Positions 45,940 through 55,918 of a stretch of DNA of 64,000 nucleotides are shown here, piece by piece. The DNA lies in NCBI RefSeq assembly GCF_029714365.1, contig NZ_CP121659.1, forward strand, positions 2,480,001 to 2,544,000, read 5' to 3'. Numbering within the stretch: the stretch's first letter is position 1; each line of letters begins with the position of its first letter. The position numbers were made by a program, and so were the translations under genes. This DNA comes from Sinorhizobium terangae. GTDB lineage: Bacteria; Pseudomonadota; Alphaproteobacteria; Rhizobiales; Rhizobiaceae. The notes beneath the pieces are model-generated. The model was not told the DNA's origin, did not search any database, and was given only the letters and a program-made list of their open reading frames with translations.

Positions 45940-47373
45940 TCAGCGCTTCTTGCGTGCCTTTGATTCGTAGGGATTGTCCGACGCGCGGAAATGCACCCGG
46001 ATCGGCACGCCCGGCATGTCGAAGTCGTTGCGAAGCCCGTTGATCAGATAGCGGGTGTAGGATTCCGGCAGCGCCTCGGGACGCGTGCAGGAGATCATGA
46101 AGCCCGGCGGGCGGGCCTTTACCTGCGTCATGTATTTGAGCTTGAGGCGGCGCCCGGAAACGGCCGGCGGCGGATGCTGCACCTGCTGAGACTCGAGCCA
46201 GCGGTTGAGCCGGGCCGTCGAGATGCGCCGGTTCCAGACCTTGTCAGTATCGATGATCGCCTGCATTAGCCGGTCGAGCCCATAACCCGTATGGCCGGAA
46301 ATCGGCACCGCACGGATGCCGCGCGCCTGCGGCAGGAGGCGCTCGGTCTTTTCACGAAGATCGGCGAGCACCGCTTGCCAATCCTCGACAAGGTCCCATT
46401 TGTTGAAAGCGAGCACAGCCGCCCGCCCCTCGCGCAGGACCAGATCGACGATCTGCAGGTCCTGCTTCTCGAAAGGGATCGTGGCGTCGAAGACGACAAC
46501 CACGGTCTCGGCGAAGCGGATTGCTCTCAGCGCATCGGCGACCGAGAGCTTTTCAAGCTTCTCCTGGACCTTGGCCTTGCGGCGCATGCCGGCCGTGTCG
46601 AACATCTTGATCGTGCGGCCGCGCCATTGCCATTCGACGGAGATCGAGTCGCGCGTGATGCCCGCCTCAGGCCCGGTCAGCAACCGGTCCTCGCCGAGGA
46701 AACGGTTGATCAGCGTCGACTTGCCGGCATTCGGCCGTCCGACGATCGCCACGCGCAGGGGCTTCGTCTCGTCGTAGGCAGGCTCGGCATCCTCGTCCTC
46801 GGCCCCCTCGCCCGGAGCGGTTGGGCGAATGTCGACATCGGTCACCGCCACGTCTTCCCTGGGCGGAAAGGCCCTCTCCTCGCCGAGCGCTGCGACAATG
46901 GCATCGCGCAGGTCGAGCATGCCCTCGCCGTGTTCTGCCGAAATCGGGCAAGGATCGCCGAGGCCGAGTGTGAAGGCGTCGTAAAAGCCGCCATCGGAGC
47001 CGCGCGCTTCCGCCTTGTTGGCGACGACGATAACGGGCTTGCCGCGACGGCGCAGCATCTCGGCGAGCGTTTCGTCCGCCGGGGTCAATCCCGCCTTTGC
47101 ATCGATCACGAACAGCGAGAGATCGGCCTCGTCGATCGCCGCCTCGGTCTGCGCCCACATCCGCCCCTGCAGGCTTTCGGGCGCCGATTGTTCGAGGCCG
47201 GCCGTATCGATGATGCGAAACTTGAGGTCGACGAGCTTCGCGTCGCCGGGGCGCCGGTCACGGGTCACCCCCGGCGTATCGTCGACAAGCGCCAGCTTCT
47301 TGCCAACCAGACGGTTGAACAAGGTGGACTTGCCGACATTGGGGCGCCCGACGATGGCGACGGTAAAACTCAT
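45940..47373 (-). CDS. der: ribosome-associated GTPase Der (EngA)
   Basis: A 477-residue GTPase with two G domains: GRPNVGKST (8-16) with DTPG and NKAE, and GRPNAGKST (about 212-220) with DTAG and NKWD; a C-terminal KH-like domain ([20 protein letters not shown]). Essential for 50S ribosome biogenesis. In S. meliloti engA lies on pSymB and was translocated there from the chromosome; here it is near chromosomal markers. A YfgM-like TPR gene lies upstream in the same direction. Confidence 0.97.
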   Translation of the reverse strand: MSFTVAIVGRPNVGKSTLFNRLVGKKLALVDDTPGVTRDRRPGDAKLVDLKFRIIDTAGLEQSAPESLQGRMWAQTEAAIDEADLSLFVIDAKAGLTPADETLAEMLRRRGKPVIVVANKAEARGSDGGFYDAFTLGLGDPCPISAEHGEGMLDLRDAIVAALGEERAFPPREDVAVTDVDIRPTAPGEGAEDEDAEPAYDETKPLRVAIVGRPNAGKSTLINRFLGEDRLLTGPEAGITRDSISVEWQWRGRTIKMFDTAGMRRKAKVQEKLEKLSVADALRAIRFAETVVVVFDATIPFEKQDLQIVDLVLREGRAAVLAFNKWDLVEDWQAVLADLREKTERLLPQARGIRAVPISGHTGYGLDRLMQAIIDTDKVWNRRISTARLNRWLESQQVQHPPPAVSGRRLKLKYMTQVKARPPGFMISCTRPEALPESYTRYLINGLRNDFDMPGVPIRVHFRASDNPYESKARKKR

Positions 47374-47394
47374 CTCGAAATTCCGTTTCCGCTC

Positions 47395-47488
47395 TTACAG
47401 CGCCGTGCATCCTTTAGGACGCACAAAGGACGCTGTAACTCTTTGAGTCTACGCATCGTGCTTTCCGAAAATCGGGTCCGATTTTCGG
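47395..47488. repeat. intergenic mosaic repeat (copy 4, composite)
   Basis: A TTACAGCG...CGCTGTAA 44-base palindrome followed by CCGAAAATCGG-GT-CCGATTTTCGG, a perfect 11-base inverted repeat. Located in the spacer between the TPR gene and der. Confidence 0.8.
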
Positions 47489-47497
47489 GCCGATGCG

Positions 47498-48166
47498 CTA
47501 GGCTTTTCCGCTCGCCGCGATCACATCAAGCAGCATCTGCGCACGGCCCACGACCCCGCGCGGGCTCTCGGTGTCGTCGGTGATCTGCTGGAACCAGCTT
47601 TTCGCCTTGGCGAAGTCGCCGGCCTTGTAGGCCGCGAGGCCAAGCGCTTCCCGGGCGGAATGGCGCATCGTGTTTTGCGGAACGGCCAGTTGTTCGACCT
47701 CCGACGACACCTGCTCATAGGTTCCGTGGTCAACGAGCAGATAGGCGGCGCGCAGGCGCGCGGCGTCACGCAGCGCCGGCGGAATGCGCGTATCCTTGCC
47801 GATTTCGGAAAAGGCAGTGATCGCCGCCTCGGTCTCGCCCTTCTGCGCCTGAAGGGTCGCCGACCGCAGCCGGGCCAGCACCGGATAGGAGCCGTAGCCG
47901 TCCTTTTCCAAAGCCGTGAGCGCCGCGAGGGCCTCGTCCGACTTGTTATCCCGGGCGAGATTGAGCGCGGCGAGGAAGGCGTCTCCCGACTGTGACGAGG
48001 ATGTTTCCTGCCAATAGTCGTAACCGACCTTACCGACGGTGCCGAGCACGATCAAGGCGGCGAGCGCGACGATCAGGCCGCCGAAGCGCATCCAGATGGC
48101 TTTCATCTGGTCCGAACGGAGTTCTTCATTGACCTCGCGGATAAAACTGTCGTCTTGGTTCGCCAT
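47498..48166 (-). CDS. YfgM-like tetratricopeptide membrane protein
   Basis: A 222-residue protein starting at 48166 (AGGGAC upstream). A single membrane helix at about 27-48 (IWMRFGGLIVALAALIVLGTVGKVGYDYW) and TPR-like helices after it. This matches the TPR_21/YfgM family, an ancillary SecYEG/BAM-linked inner-membrane protein. In E. coli the neighbours are bamB and der; here der follows and no bamB (PQQ propeller) gene lies between. Confidence 0.85.
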   Translation of the reverse strand: MANQDDSFIREVNEELRSDQMKAIWMRFGGLIVALAALIVLGTVGKVGYDYWQETSSSQSGDAFLAALNLARDNKSDEALAALTALEKDGYGSYPVLARLRSATLQAQKGETEAAITAFSEIGKDTRIPPALRDAARLRAAYLLVDHGTYEQVSSEVEQLAVPQNTMRHSAREALGLAAYKAGDFAKAKSWFQQITDDTESPRGVVGRAQMLLDVIAASGKA

Positions 48167-48255
48167 GTCCCTGTGTTCCGGCTGCCCGGCCTTCATGCTG
48201 AGAATTTTGCGCCTTCTACCCGATTTTGCGCCGCTTGTAAGGGGGAGAAGATCAT

Positions 48256-48843
48256 TTAGCCGATGGCGATGGGTGCCACGCCGATCACCAGTTCGTGCAG
48301 CTTCCAGACAATCGCGACGAAGAGTACGGCACCGAGGAGGATTGCGCCGACATCATAGCGATAGGAAGCAACGGTGGGATAACTGATCTCGCCGGCTCGC
48401 CAGCGCTTCTTCATGGAAATGCGGAGAACGACGCCCCAGGCCAGGAAGGCACCGAAAAGCAGGACGGACGAGGTCTCGCCATTGGCAAGCAAATGGGCAA
48501 ACGCCCAGATCTTGATGGCGAGGATGGCCGGATGTTTCGTTGCGACACGGATCTTGCCGGCGGGCAGGAAGGCCGCGGCGAGACAGATGCAGGCGATCAG
48601 CATCAGCGTCAGGGCGATATGGGTGAGAAAGACCGGCGGCGTGTAGAGAATGCCGGTGGTCGAGCGCGCCTGGTCGAAACCGAAGGCGATAAGGGCGAGG
48701 CCAACGACCGCCGAAATGCCGTGGATCGCATGCCAGGTTCCAACACCCTTCCGCTCGATCACCGCCTTGCGCACGCCCGGTGCGAAGCTTCGAACGAGGT
48801 GGATGCCAAAGAAGATCACAATGCCCAGTATGAGAAGCGCCAT
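48256..48843 (-). CDS. NnrU family membrane protein
   Basis: A 195-residue protein with about six helices and the NnrU features GIHLVRSFAPGVRKAV, GTWHAIHGI, ATKHPAILAIKIWAFAHLLANG and a C-terminal helix. NnrU was linked to nitrite/NO reduction in Rhodobacter, but homologues occur without denitrification. No nitrogen-oxide genes are nearby, so the role is open. Confidence 0.85.
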   Translation of the reverse strand: MALLILGIVIFFGIHLVRSFAPGVRKAVIERKGVGTWHAIHGISAVVGLALIAFGFDQARSTTGILYTPPVFLTHIALTLMLIACICLAAAFLPAGKIRVATKHPAILAIKIWAFAHLLANGETSSVLLFGAFLAWGVVLRISMKKRWRAGEISYPTVASYRYDVGAILLGAVLFVAIVWKLHELVIGVAPIAIG

Positions 48844-48989
48844 GTTTCACCGATCGAAATTATTCATTTGTTTACCAAGCCATAGCGATATCGCTCGCGA
48901 ATTTCCAGATGGATCAAAGGATTGCCGCAATCCTCAAGAAGGGACGGCACGAACAAATCCTTTACTGATTCTCCCAAGATGCCTCCCGA

Positions 48990-49994
48990 ATGACGCGCCA
49001 GATCCTTGCTCTCTCCCTTTGCCTTTATCCCGCCCTCGCCACGGCCGAGCCGCTGCCGGCGCCCGACCCCACAGCGAACAAGCAGCTCATTATCGTCTCC
49101 TTCGACGGCGCGCACGACAACGCGCTGTGGGAGAAGAGCCTCGCCATGGCCAAGCGCACCGGCGCCCACTTCACCTATTTCTTGTCCTGCACATTTCTGA
49201 TGACGAGAGCGGACGGCAAACAGATCTACAAGGCACCGGGCCAGAAGGCGGGACGCTCCAATGTCGGCTTCGCGCAAAGCCGCGAGGAGATCGCGACGCG
49301 CGCCGGCCATATCTGGCAGGCCCATCTCGATGGGCACGATATCGGCAGCCATGCCTGCGGCCATTTCGACGGCAAGGGCTGGAGCAAGACCGATTGGACG
49401 CGGGAATTTACGGCGTCCCGGGAGGCACTTGTCGATGCCTGGAAGAAGGCCGACAGGGCAGAGGCCGAGCCGCAAGGCTGGGCCGACTTTGCGACCAACG
49501 ACGTCAAGGGCTTCCGCGCGCCCTACCTTTCGTTGAGCGACGGCCTGCTGCCAGCATTGAAGACATTCGGCTTCACCTATGACGCAAGCCTTGTGACCAA
49601 GGGGCCTGGGTGGCCGGCGGTGCAGGATGGCTTGCCGCGCTTCGGCCTGCCTCTCATTCCCGAAGGGCCGTCGCATCGGCCGGTGATCGGCATGGACTAC
49701 AACCTCTTCGTCCGCCATTCGATGGGCGTCGAGAACAAGAAGAAGAGCTCCGTTTTCGAAGAACGTACGCTTGCGGCCTACCGCGATGCCTTCCGTAAGG
49801 AATATGACGGCGGCCGTGTGCCGCTTCAGCTCGGCTTCCATTTCGTCGAGATGAATGGCGGCGCCTATTGGCGCGCGCTCGACCGCTTCCTGACAGAGAC
49901 CTGCGTCAAGCCGGATGTCGCCTGCGTCAGCTACGCGGAAGCGCTTCCCCTCATCGAGAGCGCAAAAAAGAAGGCGGATCGCTCCGCCTTCTGA
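48990..49994 (+). CDS. secreted polysaccharide deacetylase-like protein
   Basis: A 334-residue protein with a signal peptide (MTRQILALSLCLYPALATAEP). The NodB-like fold is recognised by LIIVSFDGAHDN (Asp), SHACGHFDG (H-x3-H metal-like) and VKGFRAPYLSLSDGLLP. The typical motif 1 is SFDG rather than TFDD. Substrate unknown; possibly cell-envelope glycans. Ends within a GGCGGATCGCTCCGCC hairpin that may be its terminator. Confidence 0.8.
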   Translation: MTRQILALSLCLYPALATAEPLPAPDPTANKQLIIVSFDGAHDNALWEKSLAMAKRTGAHFTYFLSCTFLMTRADGKQIYKAPGQKAGRSNVGFAQSREEIATRAGHIWQAHLDGHDIGSHACGHFDGKGWSKTDWTREFTASREALVDAWKKADRAEAEPQGWADFATNDVKGFRAPYLSLSDGLLPALKTFGFTYDASLVTKGPGWPAVQDGLPRFGLPLIPEGPSHRPVIGMDYNLFVRHSMGVENKKKSSVFEERTLAAYRDAFRKEYDGGRVPLQLGFHFVEMNGGAYWRALDRFLTETCVKPDVACVSYAEALPLIESAKKKADRSAF

Positions 49995-49996
49995 TG
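49970..49996 (+). terminator. terminator-like hairpin at the end of the deacetylase gene
   Basis: AAGGCGGA-TCGC-TCCGCCTT overlapping the last codons and stop, in the convergent spacer before bacA. Confidence 0.55.
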
Positions 49997-50004
49997 CCCG
50001 CCTC

Positions 50005-51267
50005 TTAAAGCGCCAGCTCTTCCTTGCCGCCAGCCTCGATGAACTGCTGGTCGATCTGCGGCAGCGGCTCCTCGTCGAGGATCGACTCGAAGGCACGCAG
50101 GCGCTTGTAGATCGAGAGAAGCTCGACGATCGTCGGCCACGAGTTGACGAGGTACTGGAACGAGGACGTTACCTGCCCGAATGCGCCGGAAATCTGGTTC
50201 AAGGCACCGAGCGAAATCCGGCCCGCGATGATCGACGGAGCCAGGATCAGCAACGAAAAGATGTTGTTGATCTGCAGGTAGAAGATGCGGGCGATATTGA
50301 AATAGAGATAATGGAAGTAAAGCCGGAAATAGTTCCGGCGAACATTGTCGAACAGATCGGCGACCGCCGGCGGTTGGGCGCGGTCGGCGTGATCCTCGCC
50401 ATAGACGAGTTCCTTGCGGTAGGCGGCTTCCACCCGCTGATTGCGGAATTCCAGCCCCGGCAGCTTGATGCCGACGAGAGCCAGGAACACGGTGCCGAAC
50501 AGCGACCAGAGTACGGCGGCCGTTACCAGCGGATAGGGAATGATGCCGACGATCGGAAGCTCGGTGACATTGGCTGATAGTCGGATCAGCACCGGCGTGA
50601 ACGCGATCAGCGTCATGACGCTGTCGATCAGGCTGACACCAAGCCCCTCGACAGTGGTCGAGAAACGCATCGTGTCTTCCTGGACGCGCTGCGAGGCACC
50701 TTCGATGTGGCGAAGCCTGCCCCAATTGGCCATATAGTATTCGTTCATCGCCGTGCGCCAGCGGAAGATGTAATGGCTGACGAAGAACCGCGTCATGACT
50801 GCAACGGCGACGGCGACCATCGCAATCGCCAGGAATGTGCCGATTTCGCCATAGAACTGCTCAGCGGTCACGGTGGCCGACTTGGAGACCGCGGCCTGCA
50901 CCAGATCCCAGAACGGGCCGTACCAGTTGTTGATCGCGACACTGACCTGAACCTGGAAATAGGTGACGAAAAGGATCAGCGCCGAGCCCAGGATGGACCA
51001 GGTCTGCCAGCGATGCGGGGAATAGACATACCAGAACGCCGTGAAGAGCCCGACGACGATGCCGAAGTAGATATAGAACCACACAAAGGCCGGCGACCAG
51101 AACGCCGAAATGCCGACGATCGGCGGCGCATCAACCGACAACGGGGGAAGGCCGAATACGGCGCCCAGGCTCTCGCCCCAGCCATACCAGAAGGCAATGG
51201 CTAACAGTGACCAGGCGACGACGGAAATGAAGAATTGCTTCGGCTGAGGGAAAAAGGATTGGAACAA
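50005..51267 (-). CDS. bacA: SbmA/BacA family peptide transporter
   Basis: A 420-residue inner-membrane protein of the SbmA/BacA family: it starts at TTG with [20 protein letters not shown], contains about seven helices, and shows [40 protein letters not shown] and the C-terminal [20 protein letters not shown]. BacA imports peptides (NCR, bleomycin) and is needed for chronic infection in S. meliloti and Brucella. Whether this copy is the symbiotic one or a paralogue cannot be settled here. Confidence 0.93.
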   Translation of the reverse strand: MFQSFFPQPKQFFISVVAWSLLAIAFWYGWGESLGAVFGLPPLSVDAPPIVGISAFWSPAFVWFYIYFGIVVGLFTAFWYVYSPHRWQTWSILGSALILFVTYFQVQVSVAINNWYGPFWDLVQAAVSKSATVTAEQFYGEIGTFLAIAMVAVAVAVMTRFFVSHYIFRWRTAMNEYYMANWGRLRHIEGASQRVQEDTMRFSTTVEGLGVSLIDSVMTLIAFTPVLIRLSANVTELPIVGIIPYPLVTAAVLWSLFGTVFLALVGIKLPGLEFRNQRVEAAYRKELVYGEDHADRAQPPAVADLFDNVRRNYFRLYFHYLYFNIARIFYLQINNIFSLLILAPSIIAGRISLGALNQISGAFGQVTSSFQYLVNSWPTIVELLSIYKRLRAFESILDEEPLPQIDQQFIEAGGKEELAL

Positions 51268-51433
51268 GGTGCGGCACTCTCGCTTCTGAGGAGGGACAAT
51301 GACTTGCCCCCTGATGTGCCGAAACTAGGGCAATTCGCCCTAGGCAACAATTAGGTAATGTGAATGTTACTGTTATTCATCAAGCTGCGCGCGTTCAAAT
51401 TTTTCCTGCAGATCGGCCGGATGACCTTGGAAA
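51268..51433. other. bacA upstream region
   Basis: 166 bases with a perfect inverted repeat CTAGGGC-AATTC-GCCCTAG at 51325-51343. A regulator site is possible. The next gene (MFS) ends at 51434, so this also is its 3' region. Confidence 0.4.
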
Positions 51434-52723
51434 TCAACGATCCAGGGCGGCGCTGATCTTGCGCAACTCGATAACGACCACGCTTCCGCAGCAAAACAGA
51501 ACCACGGCTGCCACGAGTGTCGGCAAGGTAAAATCGCCGGTTTGTTCGGCAAGCCAGCCGGCGACGAGAGGCCCGACGATCTGGCCGATGCCAAAGGCTG
51601 CCGTCATCAGGGCAAGCGCCCGGCGCGGGCTTTGTGGCGCAAGCCGCCGGCCGATCTGCAGGCCATAGGCGGTGATCATCATGAAGGTGGCGCCAAGCAT
51701 CAGGCCGCCTACGAGCGGCGCGAAGGGCAAGGGCAACGAGACGGTCAGAACCAGCCCCGCGGCCTCCACCAGCAGGCCGATGGCGTAAACGCCCGCGAGC
51801 CCGAAGCGCGGCACCGCGAAGCGCCAGAGATAAACCGAGACCGCGGCGCTTGCACCCGTCAGCAGCCAAGCGAGGAATTCGACGCTGTGGCCGCCGCTGG
51901 CATCACGGGCCATGGCGACAAGAAACGTGGCGGTGATCACATAGCCGAAGCCGAAGAAGCCGTAGGTAAGCGTCATGGCCGTCAACGGCCGCGTCCACGT
52001 CAGCGGCCCTTCGCGTTCACCCCCGCTCGCGGCATGACGACCGCGCGGCAGCAGCGCAGCCACGACGACTGTGCCTACAAGCGCGACGAGCGCACCGGTG
52101 AACCAGTCGGCCTGCGACGTGGAAAAACCGGCTGAAGCGAGCGGCGCGGCCCAGACACAGATCGAGGAAAGGGCGATGCCGAGGCCGACGCCGCCGAAAT
52201 GCACCGACGGTACATGCTCCGATCTGGCGCGCAGCCCCTCTCCCAGCACGATCCCTGAGATGAAGATCATCGCAAAGGCGCTGGCAAGACCGGCGAGGAA
52301 ACGAATGACGGAGTAAGCGAGCACGGAGGTCGTCACCCCCATGGCGGCGAGCAGCAGCGTCGTCGCCACGAGTGCAGCGAGGCCGATCGCCCGTTCGCGA
52401 CCATGAGCCCAGCCATAGGCCGCAAGCACGGCGCCGGCGAGATAGCCAACGAAGTTCGCCGACGCGATCAGTCCGGCATCTCGTGGCGAGAGCCCCGCAT
52501 CCGCCATCATCGCCGGCAGGATCGGCGTGTAGGAAAACCGGCCGAATCCCATGGCGACCGCCATGGCGATGGCACCGGCGATCGCCGTTGCCGCGAGATT
52601 GCCGCCCGAGGCGGGATGCGCGAGAGACTCTTTGCTTGCCGGGTGCCCTGCCTTATGAAGGCCGGCACCGGCTTGCTTCGAAGGGACATGGTCGCGGTCC
52701 GGCAATTTGTGAAGCGTGCTCAT
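51434..52723 (-). CDS. MFS transporter, YbfB/YjiJ-like
   Basis: A 429-residue carrier with 12 predicted helices: GRFSYTPILPAMMADAGLSP, AGLIASANFVGYLAGAVLAA, FGGVGLGIALSSICVW and MTAAFGIGQIVGPLVAGWLA are typical of the YbfB/YjiJ subgroup. A long hydrophilic N-terminus (about 40 residues). Start at 52723 over a distal TTG. Substrate unknown. Confidence 0.87.
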   Translation of the reverse strand: MSTLHKLPDRDHVPSKQAGAGLHKAGHPASKESLAHPASGGNLAATAIAGAIAMAVAMGFGRFSYTPILPAMMADAGLSPRDAGLIASANFVGYLAGAVLAAYGWAHGRERAIGLAALVATTLLLAAMGVTTSVLAYSVIRFLAGLASAFAMIFISGIVLGEGLRARSEHVPSVHFGGVGLGIALSSICVWAAPLASAGFSTSQADWFTGALVALVGTVVVAALLPRGRHAASGGEREGPLTWTRPLTAMTLTYGFFGFGYVITATFLVAMARDASGGHSVEFLAWLLTGASAAVSVYLWRFAVPRFGLAGVYAIGLLVEAAGLVLTVSLPLPFAPLVGGLMLGATFMMITAYGLQIGRRLAPQSPRRALALMTAAFGIGQIVGPLVAGWLAEQTGDFTLPTLVAAVVLFCCGSVVVIELRKISAALDR

Positions 52724-52818
52724 GGTCGTCTTATTGCACCGCAGCAAGAAAACGACAAATGACTATATTTGAACGTCCTGTTGACGAAATCGAATGATCC
52801 ACCGGATCGGGGTGTGCG

Positions 52819-53568
52819 TCACCCCGGCAGCGTCACGACCAGCGGCCCGCTGCGCGTGACGACGACGGTATGTTCATACTGCACGGTCGGCGCCCGCGGT
52901 TCGCTGTAGAGCGTCCAGTCGTCGTCTCCGCCTTCCGCCCAGTGGGCGCCCATCGACAGGAACGGCTCGACCGTGAAGACCATGCCATCGGTCATGTGCC
53001 GCCGCTCGGACGGGTCCGGCCAAGTGGCGATCTCGCCCGGCTCCTCATGCAGCGATCGGCCGATGCCGTGGCTTGCAAGATTGGTGACGAGCGAATAGCG
53101 GTTCTTGCGAGCAAAATCGCCAATGGCATTGCCGATCGCCGCCAAGGATTGACCAGGGCGTACCTGCTTCAAACCGACCCACATCGCGCGCTTGCCGTCG
53201 CGGCAAAGCCGGTCGATTGCCGCGGTCACCGGAGGCACCGGAAAGGAAGCTGCCGTATCGGCAAAGATCCCGTCCTTCTCGGCCGAAACGTCGATATTGA
53301 CGAGATCGCCGGCGCGGATCACGCGGGCGCCGGGGATGCCGTGGGCGACTTCCTCGTTGACGCTGATGCAGGTCGCGCCGGGGAACTTGTAGCAAAGCTC
53401 CGGCGCCGAACGCGCGCCCGCATCCTCCAGTACCTTGCGGCCGATCGCGTCGAGTTCCGCCGTGGTGATGCCGGGTTCGAGGGCCGCGGTCATGGTCTGA
53501 AGCGCATTGGCGCAAATGCGGCCGATTTCCTTCAGCCGCTCAAGATCTTCGTCGTTGTTGAGGGTCAT
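52819..53568 (-). CDS. map: methionine aminopeptidase, type I
   Basis: A 249-residue MetAP. Metal ligands Asp93, Asp104, His167, Glu201 and Glu232 are all present (NIDVSAEKDGIFADT, ASHGIGRSLHEEP, FTVEPFL, YEHTVVVT). It removes initiator Met. Start at 53568 rather than the in-frame upstream ATG at 53631. It may be one of several copies in the genome, so essentiality is not implied. Confidence 0.93.
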   Translation of the reverse strand: MTLNNDEDLERLKEIGRICANALQTMTAALEPGITTAELDAIGRKVLEDAGARSAPELCYKFPGATCISVNEEVAHGIPGARVIRAGDLVNIDVSAEKDGIFADTAASFPVPPVTAAIDRLCRDGKRAMWVGLKQVRPGQSLAAIGNAIGDFARKNRYSLVTNLASHGIGRSLHEEPGEIATWPDPSERRHMTDGMVFTVEPFLSMGAHWAEGGDDDWTLYSEPRAPTVQYEHTVVVTRSGPLVVTLPG

Positions 53569-53637
53569 GGTGTCTCGCTTTCGCGGCCACATGTAGCGTG
53601 CCGACCCGGCATATGCCAGTGCCGAGACCACGGAGGC

Positions 53638-54696
53638 TCAGGCGCCGGCAGGCTGCGATCGGCGTTCCTCCGCCAGCCTCTCCCGGACCAGCGGCGCGAC
53701 CTTGGTGCCGTAAAGCTCGATGCCACGCATGATCTGATCGTGCGGCATCGGGCCGATCGCCATCTGCAGGAGGAAGCGATCGTTGCGGAAGAGTTTTTGA
53801 TGCGCAACGATCTTTTCCGCCACCGTCTCGGGATCGCCGAGGAAAAGATTGCCGGTCGGGCTGCGCGCCTGGTCGAAGTGGGCGCGGTTCGTCGGCCCCC
53901 AGCCGCGCTCTCGGCCGATGCGGTTCATTACCTCCGCCTGCGGTCCGTAGAACTGGTCAGCCGCCTTTTCCGTCGTGTCGGCGATGAAGCCGTGAACGTT
54001 GATGCTCGTCTTCAGTTTCGCGACGTCCCGCCCGGCCCGGCGCGCCGCCTCGCGAAAGAGGTCGAAGAGCGGCGCGAAACGGCGGGGCTCGCCGCCAATG
54101 ATCGCAAGCGCCATCGGCAAGCCGAGCGCGCCGGCCCGCGCGACCGACTGCGGCGTACCGCCGACGGCAATCCAGAGCGGCAGCGGATTCTGCAGCGGAC
54201 GCGGATAGACGCCGCGGTCGTCGATCGGCGGACGCAACTTACCTGACCAGGTAACCTTTTCGCCCTCCCGGATCGCCAGCAGCAGATCCAGCTTTTCGGA
54301 GAAGAGCTGGTCGTAGTCGTCGAGCGACTGGCCAAAGAGCGGGAAGGACTCGATGAAGGAACCTCGGCCCGCCATGATCTCGGCGCGGCCGTTGGAGAGA
54401 AGGTCGAGTGTCGAAAACTGCTGGAAGACCCGCACCGGATCGTCCGAGCTCAGTACCGTCACGGCGCTGCTCAACCGGATCCTGCTGGTGCGCGAGGCGG
54501 CGGCCGCCAGGATTACGGCCGGCGCTGACGCGGCGTAGTCCGGGCGGTGATGCTCGCCGAGGCCGAAGACGTCGAGCCCGACCTGATCGGCAAGCTCTAT
54601 TTCCTCAAGAAGGTTGGCGAGGCGCCGCCGTCCTTCGGCACCCTTGTCGATCGCATTCGGATCCACGTCCGCGAATGTATAAAGCCCGAGTTCCAT
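53638..54696 (-). CDS. luciferase-like (LLM) flavin-dependent monooxygenase
   Basis: A 353-residue LLM-class protein: [12 protein letters not shown] at the N-terminus, [40 protein letters not shown] and [18 protein letters not shown]. This matches the Atu2307/SP_0267-like subgroup. Start at 54696 with AGGAAGG. Substrate unknown. Confidence 0.87.
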   Translation of the reverse strand: MELGLYTFADVDPNAIDKGAEGRRRLANLLEEIELADQVGLDVFGLGEHHRPDYAASAPAVILAAAASRTSRIRLSSAVTVLSSDDPVRVFQQFSTLDLLSNGRAEIMAGRGSFIESFPLFGQSLDDYDQLFSEKLDLLLAIREGEKVTWSGKLRPPIDDRGVYPRPLQNPLPLWIAVGGTPQSVARAGALGLPMALAIIGGEPRRFAPLFDLFREAARRAGRDVAKLKTSINVHGFIADTTEKAADQFYGPQAEVMNRIGRERGWGPTNRAHFDQARSPTGNLFLGDPETVAEKIVAHQKLFRNDRFLLQMAIGPMPHDQIMRGIELYGTKVAPLVRERLAEERRSQPAGA

Positions 54697-54832
54697 GATG
54701 CCTTCCTGTTGCTGTTCGCACAGAAATAGTTGGCATCCTGTCAAGCCGCAAATGGCCGTTCGGGAAACGCATCGTTTCCACTGTGGAGCCACGGGCCGAC
54801 CTGGAAGCCGGCGCGTCTAGCTGCCATTGTGC

Positions 54833-55057
54833 TCACTTCATCGCATCAGCGGGTCGACCACGCGGCTTCGCAATGTACGGCAACATGAACATGTAGAGGC
54901 CAGTAAACAGCAGCAGGAAGAGCGGGAGCAATGGCGAATAGACCACCCATGCGGGAGGCTCCCCCAGTGCCATGGCGACGAAGTTGGCGATCACAGTCAC
55001 CGTGAAGACGATCGACAACCAGCGGTGGATTTGCCGAATCCACACATTCCAATTCAT
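54833..55057 (-). CDS. small inner-membrane protein (74 aa)
   Basis: Two predicted membrane helices (about 12-32, 40-60) with WIRQIHRWLSIVFTVTVIAN and LLPLFLLLFTGLYMFMLPYI. GGGAGG precedes the ATG, so the frame is credible. It is the third gene after ArsR and SRPBCC in the same direction, and resembles the small partner proteins common in such operons. Function unknown. Confidence 0.75.
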   Translation of the reverse strand: MNWNVWIRQIHRWLSIVFTVTVIANFVAMALGEPPAWVVYSPLLPLFLLLFTGLYMFMLPYIAKPRGRPADAMK

Positions 55058-55123
55058 TGAGACCTCCCATTAATGCAGTGAACCGGGGGGCGATTGGCCC
55101 ATTTTGGACGATGCTGGCGGACT

Positions 55124-55555
55124 TCAATCCATTTGCGCCAAGACGCGCTCCAGATTGGCAAGGAACTGCTGCCATCCCGCTTTGGCGCCTCCGTAGGCCT
55201 GCCGCTGTTCCGGCCGGAAGCCCGACTGCTCCATGCGCAGCTGGGTCCCCGTGCTCGTCGGGATGAGAGTGAAAGTCACCACGCTCCTCAGATCGTAGGC
55301 GGCATCGTCGTGGGCGAAATTCCAGGTGTAGGTCAGCCTTTTGTTCGGCTCTACGGCGAGGACCTCGCAGTCCAATACTCCGCCCCAGTCTCCGCGAAGA
55401 TTGAAACGGTGACCCACGAGAGGTTTGAAATCGTTCTTCATCAGCCACTCCTCGACCAGGTGCGGTTGGGTGAGCGCACGCCAGATCTTTTCCGGCGGAT
55501 GAGGGAACTCGCGTTCGATCACGACGGAGCGGGTTTCGGGCGACGTTTCGTTCAT
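55124..55555 (-). CDS. SRPBCC (AHSA1/START-like) domain protein
   Basis: A 143-residue protein starting at 55555, overlapping the ArsR stop (ATGA). PHPPEKIWRALTQPHLVEEW and the C-terminal GWQQFLANLERVL are typical of the AHSA1 SRPBCC family. These often bind hydrophobic ligands and are encoded with ArsR regulators. Ligand unknown. Confidence 0.88.
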   Translation of the reverse strand: MNETSPETRSVVIEREFPHPPEKIWRALTQPHLVEEWLMKNDFKPLVGHRFNLRGDWGGVLDCEVLAVEPNKRLTYTWNFAHDDAAYDLRSVVTFTLIPTSTGTQLRMEQSGFRPEQRQAYGGAKAGWQQFLANLERVLAQMD

Positions 55556-55887
55556 TGGTCCATCCTTTTCAGTAGGTCTTCGAGGTCGTCGAAGCGGCTT
55601 TGCCAGAAACCGGCCATCTGGCTTGTCCAATCGACCAGCGGAGCAAGAGCGCCGAGTTGGGCGCTGTAGTACGTGTGGCGACCTTCGTGGCGGTCGCGAA
55701 CCAAACCCGCTTCCTTCAGGAGCCCGAGATGCTTTGAGACGACCGGTTGCGACACGCCGGCCTGCGCCGTCAGAGCCCCGACTGTCCTTTCCCCCTCACG
55801 GCATAATCGCTCAAAGAGCGCCCGCCGAGTCGGATCGGCAAGCGTCCTGAAGAGCACATCGTGCGCGTTCGACATTTTGGGATCCAT
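55552..55887 (-). CDS. ArsR-family transcriptional regulator
   Basis: A 111-residue winged helix protein: LFRTLADPTRRALFERLCRE, QAGVSQPVVSKHLGLLKEAG and VRDRHEGRHTYYSAQLGALA. Start at 55887, alternative ATG at 55875. Immediately upstream is the perfect inverted repeat TGGCTAT / ATAGCCA, probably its own operator. It heads an operon with SRPBCC and the small membrane protein. Confidence 0.9.
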   Translation of the reverse strand: MDPKMSNAHDVLFRTLADPTRRALFERLCREGERTVGALTAQAGVSQPVVSKHLGLLKEAGLVRDRHEGRHTYYSAQLGALAPLVDWTSQMAGFWQSRFDDLEDLLKRMDQ

Positions 55888-55894
55888 ACCCCAT

Positions 55895-55918
55895 TGGCTA
55901 TTGATGAATATATAGCCA
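55895..55918. promoter_or_regulatory. putative ArsR operator
   Basis: TGGCTAT-N10-ATAGCCA, 8 to 31 bases upstream of the ArsR gene, in AT-rich DNA. Confidence 0.6.
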
